Below, in pieces: positions 1 to 11,970 of a stretch of DNA of 64,000 bases. The stretch's first letter is position 1, and each line of letters starts with the position of its first letter. Position numbers and translations under genes: made by a program. Source of the stretch: Delphinapterus leucas (taxonomy: Eukaryota > Chordata > Mammalia > Artiodactyla > Monodontidae); contig NW_022098069.1 of NCBI RefSeq assembly GCF_002288925.2, forward strand, positions 70,846,099 through 70,910,098, read 5' to 3'. Below the pieces are notes generated by a model. The model ran no database searches. It saw nothing but the letters and a program-made list of their open reading frames with translations, and was not told the DNA's origin.

Positions 1-1329
1 AGCGGGTCTATTTATTTTTATCAAATATGTGACGTCCTTTAGACAAAACAATGATTCTACCATCTCAGATGCAACAACAAGAAGATATGTAGATGGATAG
101 TTACACATTTACATACGTACAATGGTATGTCTATATATCTCAATCAGTATTTATATCTATATATTATATATACATATATTTGTCTACATGTTGTGTGCAT
201 GTCCACCATTGTGGTTATTTTTTTAAATCTGATCCTTGCTAAATTTAATTATCTGAGTTCACTATAGTTTATCTTCCTGTGAACTCCCAAATTAAGTATC
301 GATATAATTATTTTAAATGAATCTTTAAGAGAATGAGGAATACAATACATACCTCATCTCATAGATTTACTTTGAGAAAGCTAACACTAACTCTTACCAA
401 GTTGATTTGCTTGCATTTTATTTTCCACTCTACCTACAACTAGTGTTCCTTTTTATTTTAGTCGTTAAAGCAGGAAGTTATACTTTGATCTTTGGTCAAT
501 CATTTCAAACCCGCAATTAATATTTCCATTATATTTGTTTAATCAAAATGTTTTTGTTAACACACTCTTAGTTTGGAATAAAATAATCTAATTTTATAGT
601 TCAAACTCTGCTTTGAAAAAGATATTCTAAAATTGTATGTAGGAGTAATATGTAAAAATGTTTTGCCATTCTACCTGAGACACTAACCAGGCAATCTTAA
701 GTAATCCAGTGTTTTCAGTAGAACATATTAGCAACTTACATGCTATGATCACAGTAAGAAACATAGTAAGAAATACAGTGAATAAGCACAGGTCATTTCC
801 TGTAATTGGAGTTATTAAGTACACCTATAATACTGTATAATTTAGTATTCTATAACTTAAAAGTACACACAACAAAACCCATATTCTTGTATTACTAATT
901 TTTTAAAATAAAAGTAGCAGTAAATAAATGAAATTGCATAAATGAATAAACAAAACAGAATAATAATTTCAAACTCTTTCTTATAAAAACAGAGTTTCAA
1001 GAGCTCAAAAACAAGAGACAAGTAACAGAAATAAAGTTTCTTTACCCGTTTGTCTGTCACCTCTAGGATATAGCGTCGGGGATATTCTTCCTTAAGGGAT
1101 AAAGTCATTTAAGGATTTCCCCCCAAGAATGACTTGAAATACATCTTCCAAGTCATGTCTAAAAATCCTGAAATAAGAGCTGTGTGGAAATGCTGATTCT
1201 GGGGATTGTGAATTGTGAAGGATTCATTGCAATAATGTCCTAACTGATCTCTAACATGCGTGATGTGAAGTATATGATAATCAAAAGCAAATGTCAAATT
1301 TACTATGTCCTTTTTCTAAGCAAAGAGAG
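1..1329. other. AT-rich DNA, no gene seen
   Basis: No coding region or recognisable repeat family. A TA/CA-rich low-complexity patch lies at about 120-180. The short open frames here have no recognisable domain and are typical of AT-rich noncoding DNA. Confidence 0.6.
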
Positions 1330-1800
1330 AATAAATATTTTAAATGGAACAAAATTCTTTCCATGTAGTTGCATGTAGCACTAGTTCATTTTTTACAGTA
1401 CAGTATTCTATTGCATAAATATGCAGTTTATTTATCCTTAGTATTATTGATAGACATTTAGATTTTTCCAGTGTTTGAATACTACAAATAATGTGATACT
1501 ACAAATAATGTGGCTACAAACATTCCTGTACGTATCTACTGGTGCAGGTACAGACATATTTCTTTTGGGAAAATATCTTAGGGGTAGAAATGTTGGTATG
1601 CATACGCTAAGTTTTGTAGATGATGTCAAATAGAGAGTCCAACTTGTATCAAATTATATCCCCACTAGCACTTTGAGATAAGATTTGCTTTGCAATTCAC
1701 CTATAAAACCTATTTTTTTCATTTTAATTTTAGCCATTCTGGAGACTGTGTAGTGATATATCATCATTTCATTTTGCATTTCCTGAGGAATGATGAAAAT
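1330..1800 (-). mobile_element. Old L1/HAL1-type LINE fragment
   Basis: Read on the - strand this resembles the 3' part of L1 ORF2. The + strand carries the usual antisense landmarks: a stretch like 'tattctattgcataaatatg', then 'ccccactagcac', then 'atttgcatttcctgaggaatgatga'. Divergence is high and no frame survives. The younger L1 piece that follows at 1801 probably inserted into it or abuts it. The exact subfamily cannot be told by eye. Confidence 0.55.
1479..1512. repeat. 17 bp tandem duplication inside the old L1
   Basis: The unit atactacaaataatgtg occurs twice head to tail at 1479-1495 and 1496-1512 with no mismatch. The copies are identical within a heavily diverged L1, so the duplication is much younger than the L1. 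Replication slippage is the simplest cause. Confidence 0.85.
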
Positions 1801-2345
1801 GATTGCTTTGTAACTTGCTTCATGGCCACTATCTTGTCCCTTCTCCCTTCCCTCTACCCACTGGTAACCACTTATTTTTTCTCTATACCTGTGAGTCTGC
1901 TTATGGTTTTGTTATTTTCACTAGTTTGTTTTATTTTTTAGATTCCACATATAAGTGATTATACCATAGATTTTTTGTCTTTCTCTGACTTATTTCACTA
2001 AGCATAATACCCTCCAGACCCATCCATGTTGTTGCAAATGGTAAAATTTCATTCTTTTTAAATGGCATAGTATTCCATTGTGTGTGTGTGTGTGTGTGTG
2101 CATGTGTGTGTGTATGCCAGGTCTTTTTTATCTATTTATCTGTTGATGGACATTTGGGTTGCTTCCATATCTTGGCTATTGTAAATAATGTTGCTATGAA
2201 CATTGGGGTACATGTATCTTTTCAAATTAGTGTTTTCATTTTCTTCAGATATATATCCAGGAGTGGAATTATTGGGTCATATGGTAGTTCTAATTTTAGT
2301 TTTTTGAGAAAGCTCCAGTATACCCATATTGATTTGCAACAGTAT
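1801..2345 (-). mobile_element. 5'-truncated L1, 3'UTR and ORF2 end
   Basis: Antisense L1 3' end. The + strand shows 'gattccacatataagtgat', 'ttatttcactaagcataata', 'cagacccatccatgttgt', 'ctgttgatggacatttgg' and 'tatatccaggagtggaatt', which are antisense landmarks of the L1 3'UTR and the ORF2 C-terminal region. Better preserved than the flanking L1 at 1330-1800. It contains the TG repeat at 2080-2113. Confidence 0.75.
2080..2113. repeat. (TG)n microsatellite
   Basis: About 34 bp of TG dinucleotides broken once by 'catg'. It lies at the point in the L1 3' region where antisense L1 copies read 'tattccattgtgtatatg', so it probably expanded from L1 sequence. Confidence 0.9.
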
Positions 2346-3170
2346 AATAAAGATAACATCTCCTTTCGGGGAAAAGTTTCAACAAGTTTGCTTTCAGCAT
2401 ATTATAAAATATTGGTTCTCTAAACTTGTAATTCTTTGGCTAGGTTGCTTTCTGGGGATCCAATCACGTTTCTTAGACTTTTTACTTTGTGACTCATGGA
2501 TCTCTTATTTTCTTAGTTTGCTTCTTAATATATCTTTTAGTCTGTATGTATTCTGATCCAACATGAAACTCACTTATACTCTTACTTGTTGAGTCTAGTC
2601 TGCTTTAATCTATTTGTTGAATTCTTCATTTGTTGTTGAATCTGCTCTATTTCTGTGCATTTCTGTTTTAGATTTCATTTTGTCATATATTTTCTTGAAT
2701 ATACTATTCCCAGCTATTTCAATGTCTGGAAATTTTAATATCCAGATAAACTGTGGGTCTTTTAAAAAGATCTGGTTTTTCTCTTGGCTATTCTTTTTTA
2801 TTGAAGAGAATTTTTACTGAATGCTGAAAATTATGTATGAAATAACTTGTCCCCAACCTTTTATTCTATAATATCTTATTTTCTGATTAAGGCTTTGAAG
2901 TTCCATTTCAATAATTAAATCACAACTGCCTAATATTATACAATTATATTTCCATCTTCCTTTAAGGATTCTTTACGTCAAATAATATATGTTTCAAGTG
3001 CTAGCATCGAATTAGAATTCTATATTCAGAGAAACTATCCTTCAAGGATAAAGGTGAAATTAAGGCATTTTCATGAAGAAAAACTGAGAGAATTTCTTGG
3101 TATTTGATTTTCTCTAAAAGAACTACTAAAGAAAGTTTTTCAAACAGAGGGAAATGATACCAGAAGCAAA
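2346..3170. other. AT-rich DNA with probable ancient L1 remnant
   Basis: The part at about 2440-2960 has the T-rich, L1-antisense look ('ggatctcttattttcttag', 'tgctgaaaattatgtatg') but is too diverged to place. No coding region is supported. Confidence 0.35.
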
Positions 3171-3500
3171 TTTGGAGTATCAGCAATGATAATACCAAGT
3201 GGTGGCTAGGATTTGTAGCAGCAGCTAGAACTCTTGGACATTGCTGGTGGGAGTGCAAAATCGTCCAGGTATTCTGGAAAAAGGGTTGGCAATTTCTTAC
3301 ACAGTTAAACATATACTTTCCATATGGTCCAGCAATCCCAGAAAGACCTGTCCATGAATATTTATTGTAGATCTATTTATAACTGCCAAGAACGGGAAAC
3401 AACCCAAATATTTTTTGATGGGTGAATGGATCAACAAACTCTGGTATGTCTATATCTGCACAATGGAATACCAATTAGAAATACAGAGGAACGAACTTTT
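3171..3500 (+). mobile_element. Old L1 fragment, ORF2 3' part
   Basis: Sense-strand L1 ORF2 end: 'attgctggtgggagtgcaaa', 'ttaaacatatactttccata', 'ggtccagcaatccca', 'ggaaacaacccaaata', 'gatgggtgaatggatcaaca', 'acaatggaatacc'. Frames are broken. Orientation is opposite to the L1 pieces at 1.3-2.3 kb. Confidence 0.75.
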
Positions 3501-5419
3501 CTTTTGACCTTGATTTTGGTAGACATTAAACACATTTATAGATATATTAAGATATTAAAACAGTTTTAAACTCATATTCTTTGTGAATGACTGTAGAGGA
3601 AACTCAGGGAAATATTGTGGAGATATTGAAGCTCTATAATGAAAATCTATCAAGACCAAATAGCATGGCTTCTGCTATTTGAACCTCATTTGTTGATGTC
3701 TAATTAAAAGAATCATTTTCATCTGCTAATGAATGTGTTTAGCTTCTAGTCAAATAATTATTGAACAAGCATGTGATTTAATTTTAATCTCAATTTTCCA
3801 GTGGTTCACTTTTCATGCTTATTTAAGTATTACCCTTTAAAATGAGTGTTATTAATGTGTATGGCACTTGTGCCTTGTCTTTTCATCATTATTTTATTGG
3901 CTTTTTCTCCTCTTTGTCTTTTACCCTGTTTCCAGCATTTATTTAGCACACTAACTCTGGATGAGCTTATACCCTGGAAAGAAATGCATCAAATTCCACA
4001 GAATCAAGCCTTATTTTTCCAAAAATTGGGTGAGATCCCAGAAGACATTTAATGCTTCATAGTTTTATAGTTTAAGCAATAAAAGAGAGGAAACTAATTC
4101 TCCATTCTCATACCCTCACTCAAAATATAATTGAAAGAGAGCCTTCTGTACTCTTGATGATTTGTTTTGACATCCATGAACAATCTTGCTGAGATGCATT
4201 TTTTATTCTTTCCTCTGCTATATACATTATAGATTTTTATTAATCTTCTGTTCCATATTATATAGCATAAATAGGAAGTTATGCAACTATTAGACCAAAT
4301 CAACAAATATTCAAATGAGAAGCAAGGTAATTGATAACCAAGAGTGTAAGTATTCCTGTGAATAACAAGATTTTATAAGAATACAATGCTTCTTATTTTT
4401 AAATTATTTTATCTTCCTGTGGATGTGGACATTTTGTCTGAACAAGATGTAAGGCTGTAGTTTTCCATACCAGAAAAATCCATTTTACTGACCAAAAATA
4501 ACCAGAAACATAGCAATATATTTTACCTAGATTATTTCTGAAATCTTCATTTCTCAAATAGCTGTTAAGCATGGAAAATGACTCACTTTTTTGATATTTA
4601 TGGCCTTTAGGGACTCAATTTGTGTTTCTATGAAATTAATGGTTCATTATATAGAAAAATCTTAATAAAATTACACATTTGGATAAGGAATATGGCATGT
4701 GTCAATAATGAGAACACCAATAATGATTTCTACAGACTTTAGCTTGGGCTCTGCTATTACAACTTTTTCCCATTAATTTTATTTCTCTTCATGAAAGTTG
4801 GAAAATATGCAGTGTAAAGCAAAATGCACAATTCCCAGATCCAAGAAAAGAAAAAGTGTTTTAATTTCATTTTAATAATATTTTTGTATTATTATCACTA
4901 CTTTATTTTTCCTGTAAAATCAATTTGTGATTATTTGAAACAAACAAATGGGAATGCTCAAATGATTTGTTTTTTCCTTTAATTCTTAAGAACAAGAATT
5001 AAGAGAGAAATCACAGCAACCACATTTATAATAGGAACTTTTAAAAGACGAATCCAGATTATATGATTTTTGCAGATTGATTTTGCCTTTTTCACCTTCT
5101 AGATTTACCACCTCCCACAGAGTTTGACCCTAGTATCTGGAAAATGGAAAATGTCTTAGAAGTCATCAAGTACATCAAATTGCTATTTTCTTTTGTTAAG
5201 ACACTACAAAGTACTGACAAAGCAAGAGAAATTAAATTAAATTTAGTATACAGGATTTTAAGGTAGGAGAATAAATTATGGCATTTTAAAGGTTTTAAAT
5301 TACTCACTTTTTATAGTTTATATAAATATGACACATCATTATGTGGGAAATCTTGAAGATTCAGGAGAGGATGAAGGGAAATTATTTATCCTTTCACTAT
5401 CCACACATGGTTCTGAAAA
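3501..5419. other. AT-rich DNA, no gene or recognised repeat
   Basis: I see no coding region with a recognisable domain and no repeat I can name. Short frames such as the one at 3846-4052 + have hydrophobic, T-rich composition typical of chance frames. Confidence 0.55.
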
Positions 5420-5944
5420 TATACTGTTGTTCAATACTTCTGCTCTTTATATATTCATTTAATCAGCAGCTATTTACAGAGCACCTGATGTGTGCAAAAA
5501 CTATTCTAGACAGTCAACCTTCCGCTTTTGAAGCCTACATTGTGGTAGGAAGGAAACTAAAAATAAATTAAGAACAACAAGAAGTCTGATAATTATAATG
5601 TACTGGCAAGAAAAAACACAGTAGGATAACATGAATTGTGGCAGGGGAAGGCTGAAGGATGTATAATTCAGTTGAATGGTCAGGAGAGGAGGATCTGATG
5701 TTTGAAATAGAGACTGAGTAATGAGATGGAGCCATCCATGGGAGAAAGTTTCTAGGCAGCATTAAAAAAATGCAAACCACCTAACGGGGGGAATAAACTT
5801 CAATATAATGGAAAAGAAAAAGAAAAGAAATGTCAGAAGTTGTGGGAAATATTGAGCAAGGGGGAGTTTGATAATTAGGTGAAAACGGAAAAGCAGTTGT
5901 GCCAGATTGTGTAAGTCATGGTTAGAAGTTTGGATTTCATTTTA
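5420..5944 (-). mobile_element. L2 LINE 3' end, first half of a split element
   Basis: Antisense L2 3' end: 'agcagctatttacagagcac', 'gatgtgtgcaaaaactattc', 'gcctacattgtggtagg', then 'agatggagccatccatggga' and ending near 'gtttggatttcattttat'. The same element resumes at about 6580 after an inserted L1. Very diverged, as expected for an early mammalian repeat. Confidence 0.65.
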
Positions 5945-6480
5945 TTAATTTTTTTAATTGTGGAAAGAATGCTTAACATGGGCCCTATCCTCTTAACAAA
6001 ATTTCAAGTGTACAATACTGTGCAATGTTGTACAGTAGATCTCTAGAACTTATTCATTTTGCATCACTAAAACTTTATAGCCATTGAACAGCCAGCAATT
6101 CTCCATTTCCTTCTGTGCCCAGCACCTGGCAAGCACCATTCTATTCTGTTTCTATGAATTTGACTATTTTAGATAACTGGAATCATGCAGTATTTGTTTT
6201 CTGTGTCTGGCTTATTTCACTCAGCATAATGTCCGCCAGGTTTACCCATGTCGTTGTATGTGGCAGGATTTCCTTCTTTTTATGGATAAATAATATTTCA
6301 TTGTAAGTGTATACAAAATTTTATTTAGCTATTCTTCTGTTGATGGACATTTAGGTTGTTTTCATATCTTGGCTACTGTGATAGTGCTACAATAAACATG
6401 GGAGTTCTGTTGGAGAACTGGAAATCCTGATTTCTATTGTTTTGGATATATACCAAGAAGTGGGATTGCTGGATCATATT
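5945..6480 (-). mobile_element. L1 fragment inserted in the L2
   Basis: Starts on the + strand with a T-run (3' tail) and continues with antisense L1 3' sequence: 'gtgtctggcttatttcactc', 'agcataatgtccgccaggtt', 'ttctgttgatggacattta', 'agtgggattgctggatcata'. 5'-truncated in ORF2 near 6480. L2 sequence on both sides gives the order: L2 first, then this L1. Confidence 0.75.
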
Positions 6481-6579
6481 GTTTACTTTTCATTCAAGTT
6501 GAAATAAAATCCAACCTCAACAATTTTTTAACTTAAATAAAAGCTAATTAAATAACTATTAAGCAGAAGAGTGCTATGT

Positions 6580-6975
6580 ATGATTTTCTTTGAAAACAAG
6601 TAACTTCTGGGTGGAGAATGGAATGTGGTGGGCTGGGAGAGGAGCAGAGGCTGAGTTGAAGTGTGGGCTCTTTAGTCCAGATGAAAGAAGGTGGCTTGAA
6701 CTGGGAGAATATTGGTTAAAATGAAGAAAAGGAGGTAAAAAATATATTTTTAGAGATAGGATGGATGATGTGAGGAGCTTAAGAAGAGTACGGAATCTAG
6801 AACACCACCAAGGGTAAGTAGATGGTGGTGCTATTTTCAGATAAAGGGTAAAATGAAGAAAATGTTAGGAGGGGGAGAACTCTGTCCAAGAGTTTCTTTG
6901 TTTAAAGCACCACATTCAAAAGGTGTTTGTTAGATATTCAAATGGAGATATCAAGTAGATCTATAAGTTTGGAGA
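6580..6975 (-). mobile_element. L2 LINE, second half of the split element
   Basis: Continues the antisense L2 where 5944 left off: 'gggtggagaatggaatg', 'atgaaagaaggtggcttgaa', 'agatggtggtgctattttca', 'caaatggagatatcaagtag'. Order and orientation match a single L2 copy interrupted by the L1. Confidence 0.6.
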
Positions 6976-7030
6976 GAGGTACATATATGCGTATGTATAT
7001 ACACATATACACACCATATATGTATATATC
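6976..7030. repeat. TA/TG/CA alternating low-complexity tract
   Basis: Alternating purine-pyrimidine run around 'tatatgcgtatgtatataca'. No other function seen. Confidence 0.8.
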
Positions 7031-7735
7031 ATGTTTTATAACATTTTTGTATTTAATCATTATTATTTATATAAGTTAATACATTTTCAAAATATCACTT
7101 TAATGACTACATAGATGTACATTATGTAAAAGTAACATAATTTATATGTAATCATTTGTGAAATGCTGGACATGAAATTGTTTCTATTGTTCCTGGATTT
7201 TGTTTTTATTATTTATACTCTATGTGGTCATTATTCAAGGTAAATAATTATGCATATCTACTTTATTTCCCTGAATAAAATTTTTTATTTTATTTTATTT
7301 AATGGAATTGCCAGATCAAAGAATTTCCACACTTTTAAAGATTTTGACATAATTCCAACACCGTTCCATCACAATTTCCATCAATGGTTCACAAAAGTGC
7401 CATTTCTCAGAATGACCAGCTAATCTAATTATTTTTTTTTTGTTAACCTGTGCCATTTGCCAGAAGAAAAATATCATATTTTATTTGTAGTCTTTAAAAA
7501 ATATTTCTTTGATGCTTTGAAGATGTTTATTTTTCATAAGTGTTTAGCCATTTGCCTTTCTTCTTTTGTAAATTAGCTGTATATGGTCTTTGACTATTTT
7601 TCCTTAGTAATTTTCATCTTTATCATATTCATTTTTCAGGAATTTTTGTAGTTATTAACATTTCTATAAACAATGAAAATATGCCTATACTTTAATATCA
7701 TTCATTTTAATTATGGAGGGTTTTGATGGTTGTTG
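7031..7735 (-). mobile_element. Old L1/HAL1-type fragment, first part
   Basis: Antisense L1-like sequence: 'aatggaattgccagatcaaa', 'ttccatcaatggttcacaaa', 'ttagccatttgcctttcttc'. It appears to resume at 8246-8400 beyond an LTR. High divergence; subfamily unknown. Confidence 0.5.
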
Positions 7736-8245
7736 AATATTGTAAAAGCGTGTATCAATGATTTCCTCCCTGTGACATCTATGTTTGAATGAACACTTAA
7801 TGTAATAAAAATTCTCCACTTTTCGGTGTTTGACTTCTGACAACTTTCAAGCTTCAGATCTCACTTCTCTCTTTCTGCTCCACATCTGAGCAAGCTGATA
7901 AGACAGCCTGGGTTCTCCCTCTTTTGGTGTCAGGCAGGGCAGACTCAGACCAAGCAAACCCCTCCTTGCACATGGGAAACCTCATCTAAAGGCTACTCCT
8001 AACCACAATCAAAACCCCAAGTCAGTCTCCTTTCCTTACTCTCTTGAGTTATTTTCAGACCAGCTTGGGAAGCTTGCCCCACCCTTCCCCAAATCCTCAT
8101 TGTGTAAGTAATAAGCGTTTTCATAACCTCTTGGTATGTGTGTGGCATCATCTGTCCTGACATCTGAACTAAATCATGGTGGAGGGTCCATTCTGTTTCT
8201 GCAGAGTAGCCACGGCACTAAGAAAGGACTGTCGCAACCATAAAT
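7736..8245 (+). mobile_element. Solitary LTR-like element, family unknown
   Basis: This block is more C-rich than its surroundings and has an LTR layout in + orientation: U3-like sequence, 'ccttccccaaatcctcattg', an 'aagtaataagcg' poly(A)-signal-like site near 8108, then a U5-like end 'ggtggagggtccattctg' and 'gcagagtagccacggca'. Old L1 of the same orientation flanks both sides, so it looks inserted. The left boundary is uncertain by tens of bases and I could not confirm a target-site duplication. Confidence 0.5.
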
Positions 8246-8400
8246 CATATAATTATTTGCCAGTATTTTCTTCTATTTCTTAAATATGTTAAAAAAATTA
8301 TTTCCTTTGAGGATTAACTTATTTTGGATTTTGATGTGAAGTAGGGATGTTTATTTTTTTCAAACATTAACCCTGTTGTTTCAACACTTTTTGGAAGCTG
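8246..8400 (-). mobile_element. Old L1/HAL1-type fragment, second part
   Basis: Antisense L1 sequence: 'ataattatttgccagtattt', 'aacttattttggattttgat', 'gtgaagtagggatgtttat', 'gtttcaacactttttgg'. It follows on from the L1 at 7031-7735, which supports LTR insertion between the two. Confidence 0.5.
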
Positions 8401-8855
8401 TTAGAAGGACAAGAGAAGTAGAAGGAAAAATAAGACTTCTTTTAATATCCTTTTAGATTTCCAAGGACATGACCATTATTTTATTTTTAGAAATTTATGA
8501 AATTCTAGAAAAATCCTAGATACAATTTTGATGGTCACTTCAATGTTGAAAACTTGGTTTAATAGAAATTCAATTTGATCAATTATTATTGTGCCATTAT
8601 ATGTAGTTAAAAGGAAAACTGTTTGGATTAAAAGGAATCTTCTGTTACTGAAATATAATTGGCAACATTAAATGTGGTGAATGCACTCCTAATTTATAGC
8701 ACTGCCAATACACTGAAGCTGAAAAGAATTTCCAAGATTAAAAATGTGAAAAACAAATGACAGTTTTCGAAGGCAATCAAGAAGGCATTCATCTACTTTG
8801 CCACTTCCGAGCTAATGTAATTGGGTAGAACTCTTTGATTATTTGCTACTGGCCT
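8401..8855. other. No gene or recognised repeat
   Basis: AT-rich DNA in which nothing can be supported. Confidence 0.55.
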
Positions 8856-9045
8856 GAAACCACACTACATACTTTTATTCAATTATCTCATTTAATACCT
8901 AGATCTTCATGGAAAATAGTATATGTAATATATGTATGTATGAAAAAGAGTATATTCGCCCTCTTTACAGATGAGGAAACCAAAGCTTAGAAAGATTACA
9001 AAAATTGTAAGCCATAGGATGTAGCTTAGAACTCAGTTTAAGTGG
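8856..9045 (-). mobile_element. MIR SINE
   Basis: Antisense MIR: 'aattatctcatttaatacct', then 'ctttacagatgaggaaacca', 'aagcttagaaagatta' and 'gaactcagtttaagtgg'. These are the usual MIR antisense landmarks (atctcatttaatcc, acagatgaggaaactgaggc), with heavy divergence and an insertion of TA-rich sequence around 8915-8950. Confidence 0.7.
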
Positions 9046-9489
9046 AGACATTCCAAAAATATATTTCCTTGAAATTATTTCCATGCATTCTCTCTGAAAA
9101 ACCTATTATTTACTTAAGGCAGCTAAAGGAAATGCCAATTAATGTTGTTATCATTGCAGGTTATATTATTTCAATCTTCAAATTTGAAGTAATTTTAACC
9201 AATAAGTAAGTTTTTGTAGAAATCAAGATTATATTACACTACCTTCCCTTTCTATCTTCAGGAATCTTTCTTTGGTAGAAACTTGTTAAAGGTATTTTCT
9301 ACAGGCACATATTGACTTCTCTTACTGACATAAAGAAGGAACCAATTCAAGGAAAAATGAAAGGCATTATCAATTATCAGCTGTGCATCTGTTAATTGAG
9401 GAACAAAAGCAAGCTTTGGCAGACCTGAAATGGCAAGACTCTATGAGCTCAAAATAAACATGGAACAGGTCAGTCAAAAATAAAGATAA
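9046..9489. other. No gene or recognised repeat
   Basis: Flanking DNA upstream of the SINE. Nothing supported. Confidence 0.5.
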
Positions 9490-9808
9490 GGGCTTCCTTG
9501 GTGGTGCAGTGGTTGAGAATCTGCCTGCTAATGCAGGGGACATGGGTTTGAGCCTGGTCTGAGAGGATCCCACATGCCGCGGAGCAACTAGGCCCATGAG
9601 CCGCAACTACTGAGCCTGCGCATCTGGAGCCTGTGCTGCGCAACGAGAGGCTGCGATAGTGAAAGGCCCGCCCACCGCAATGAAGAGTGGCCCCCACTTG
9701 CCACAACAAGAGAAAGCCCTCGCACAGAAACGAAGACCCAACACAGCCAAAAAAAATAAATAAATTAATTAATAAACTCCTACCCCCCAACATCTTAAAA
9801 AAAAAAAA
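9490..9808 (+). mobile_element. CHR-type tRNA-derived SINE, long form
   Basis: Begins gggcttccttggtggtgcag with an A-box-like tggtgcagtgg and a B-box-like ggtttgagcc, as in pol III-transcribed tRNA-derived SINEs. The long-form 3' segment ends 'gaagacccaacacagcc' and an AT-rich tail. An A-run follows at about 9797-9808. No clean target-site duplication was seen. Open frames on the - strand here are translated SINE. Confidence 0.9.
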
Positions 9809-11079
9809 GAGATAAATCCACATTTTAAGTGCCACATTTGTCATCATATGTCATTACACTTATTGTCACATATCACCGTGGTTACTTTAGACTAGTTCCC
9901 AAGCTTTGATTTTCTACTTCATGCTTTAATGAATGAATAAATTTCCTAGACATCAATGTGATCCTTTAAGTAGTATCCAGTGATAAGTATATCATCTACA
10001 AATGCAGTATATAGAATTTTATTGCTTGAAAAATGTCTCATGTATATATTTAATCAACTTCAAATAGGAATCACAATGATTTCTTTATTGTCTTATCAGA
10101 GAAAAGTACTTACTAGAAGGAAATCTGTATGCATTTAAAACCTTATTTCAAGTACACTATAGATAAGAATTATTTTTTCAGATAAGTGTTCACAGTAATA
10201 CATTTTCTGAACTGGAAAAGAGAAATGTATATCACCCTATTAAGAGGTTCTATTTATTTTTGTTCTTTTGTAGCATTGTATTCTTTCCTGAGATCTTTCT
10301 TCTTTTATCAGTATACTCCTTGTTTTAATCTAAAATAAATAACTGAACATTTAGGGTTTTATTACTTTTACCTGGAAAATTTTGATCGTGCCATCATTAT
10401 GTTGTCAAGGTAGCTAATGGCATATCTTTTTCCTTTAAGGAAAATACATGTCCATTTTATGAAATAATATAGATATTATCAAGATATGAGCTAGGGGTTT
10501 GAATGTGTTGATTGACCTGTTTAAAATAATAATGAGTCATAAAATGACATTTATACACATATACATACATTCATGCATGGACACATGCATATATATGTAT
10601 ATACACACATGCACACATGTATATTTCCATTTAGGGATACAAATGAGATGTGGAATAAATAAGATACTTTCCATGATAAAAACTTTCCACTATAATTGCT
10701 ACATTATAACTATATATAAATATATATGTGTATATAAGTATAAATATATATTAATATAAACTAGATCGATATAAAATATCTATATATTTATATTATATAA
10801 TAGCTATAGCTTTATCCCTTTCCTGAAATGCAATTTTTCTCTCTGATTCTATCTAGTAGAAGAATGTCAATGACTACCTCTTTTTTTTTCCTTTTGGTTC
10901 TACAAATCATATATAACTCAGGTTAAGAAATCAGCATTGCATGACTTAGAACCACTCAACATGGCCTGTTCTACAGCATTTTCCTACCTACTGCCATTAT
11001 TGTGACTTTTTAGATGAACATTCTTATTCTTTTTGCTTATAGTTTTTAAACCTATGTATGAATCCATCAAGTACATTAA
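9809..11079. other. AT-rich DNA with TA/CA repeats
   Basis: No gene supported. The only structure is the low-complexity tract at about 10548-10800. Confidence 0.55.
10548..10800. repeat. TA/CA-rich cryptic repeat region
   Basis: Two alternating purine-pyrimidine tracts, around 'tatatatgtatatacacaca' (10590-10610) and an almost pure AT tract (10710-10800), separated by ordinary sequence. A frame at 10499-10759 runs through it (repeated Y, I and H residues) and is an artefact of the repeat. Confidence 0.75.
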
Positions 11080-11750
11080 ATTTTCATACTTTAAAATTTT
11101 ATTTAAATTGACACACACTTTTTAAATTTTTCTGTGACTGCTTTTGCACTCAACATTTTCTTTGTGAGATTTAAGTGAGATGACTCATATTTCTGTAGAT
11201 TGGTCATTTTCACTGTTGTATAGTATTCTGATAAATAGATAAACTACAAGGTATTAATCTAATATATTACCAACAGGTCTTTTGCTGGATTCCAGTGTTT
11301 GTTATTATGAACAGCGTTACTATGAACATTCTTCTATATGTTTCCTTCTGTATATGTACAAGAGCTTCTCTAGGGAATATACTTAGAAATGAAATTGATT
11401 AAATATTAGGTCTATGAATTTTCAAATTTATTAGGTAATAAAAGATAATTCTTTATCAAAGTTGTAATTTACATATTCACCAATAGTAAAGAAAGTTCTC
11501 ATTGCTTGGAACTTTCTTGCTAATACACAATAGTGTCAGATTTTAAAATTTTTGCCAACCTGGTAGATGCATAACAGTATCTCCTTGTAATTTTAATCTG
11601 CATTCCCCTGATTGCTAATAATATTACACATCCTTTCTGGTTTACTGGTCATTAGACTGACCTCTTTTGGGTTGTTATACTTTTTTCTTTGTAATAGATA
11701 TATAAAACTTCTCCAAAATCTCTGATTACTAATTTTGTCAGTTATATGTG
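11080..11750 (-). mobile_element. Old L1/HAL1-type fragment, first part
   Basis: Antisense L1 ORF2 3' region: 'actgttgtatagtattctga', 'acagcgttactatgaacat', 'tctagggaatatacttagaa', 'aatctgcattcccctgattg'. All frames broken. Continues after 11970. Confidence 0.6.
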
Positions 11751-11970
11751 TTATCAGTAATTCTTGCCACAATAATGCTGCATAAAAAACAAAAATCATT
11801 CCTTAGTGGCATACAAAATAAACAGGTGTTTACCCCCTCAGTTTAAGAGTTGTCAGCCTAGGCTAGGCTTGCTGGCAGACTTTCCTGGTCTCAGCAGGTC
11901 TCATCCAAACATCCAGCAGTCTGATGGGCTTGGCTAATCTATTAGTTACAAAATAGTCCATGTACAAATG
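11751..11970. repeat. Unclassified old interspersed repeat inside L1
   Basis: This block ('aatgctgcataaaaaacaaa', 'ttagtggcatacaaaataaa', 'tggtctcagcaggtctcatc') resembles an abundant old mammalian interspersed repeat typically reading 'acttagtggcttaaaacaa ... tctcagctgggctcac'. I cannot name the family with confidence. It separates two L1 pieces of the same orientation. Confidence 0.4.

Noticed and set aside
9690..9720. Possible functional tRNA gene in SINE sequences
   Set aside because: The A- and B-box-like elements belong to tRNA-derived SINEs; no cloverleaf with a proper anticodon stem is kept.
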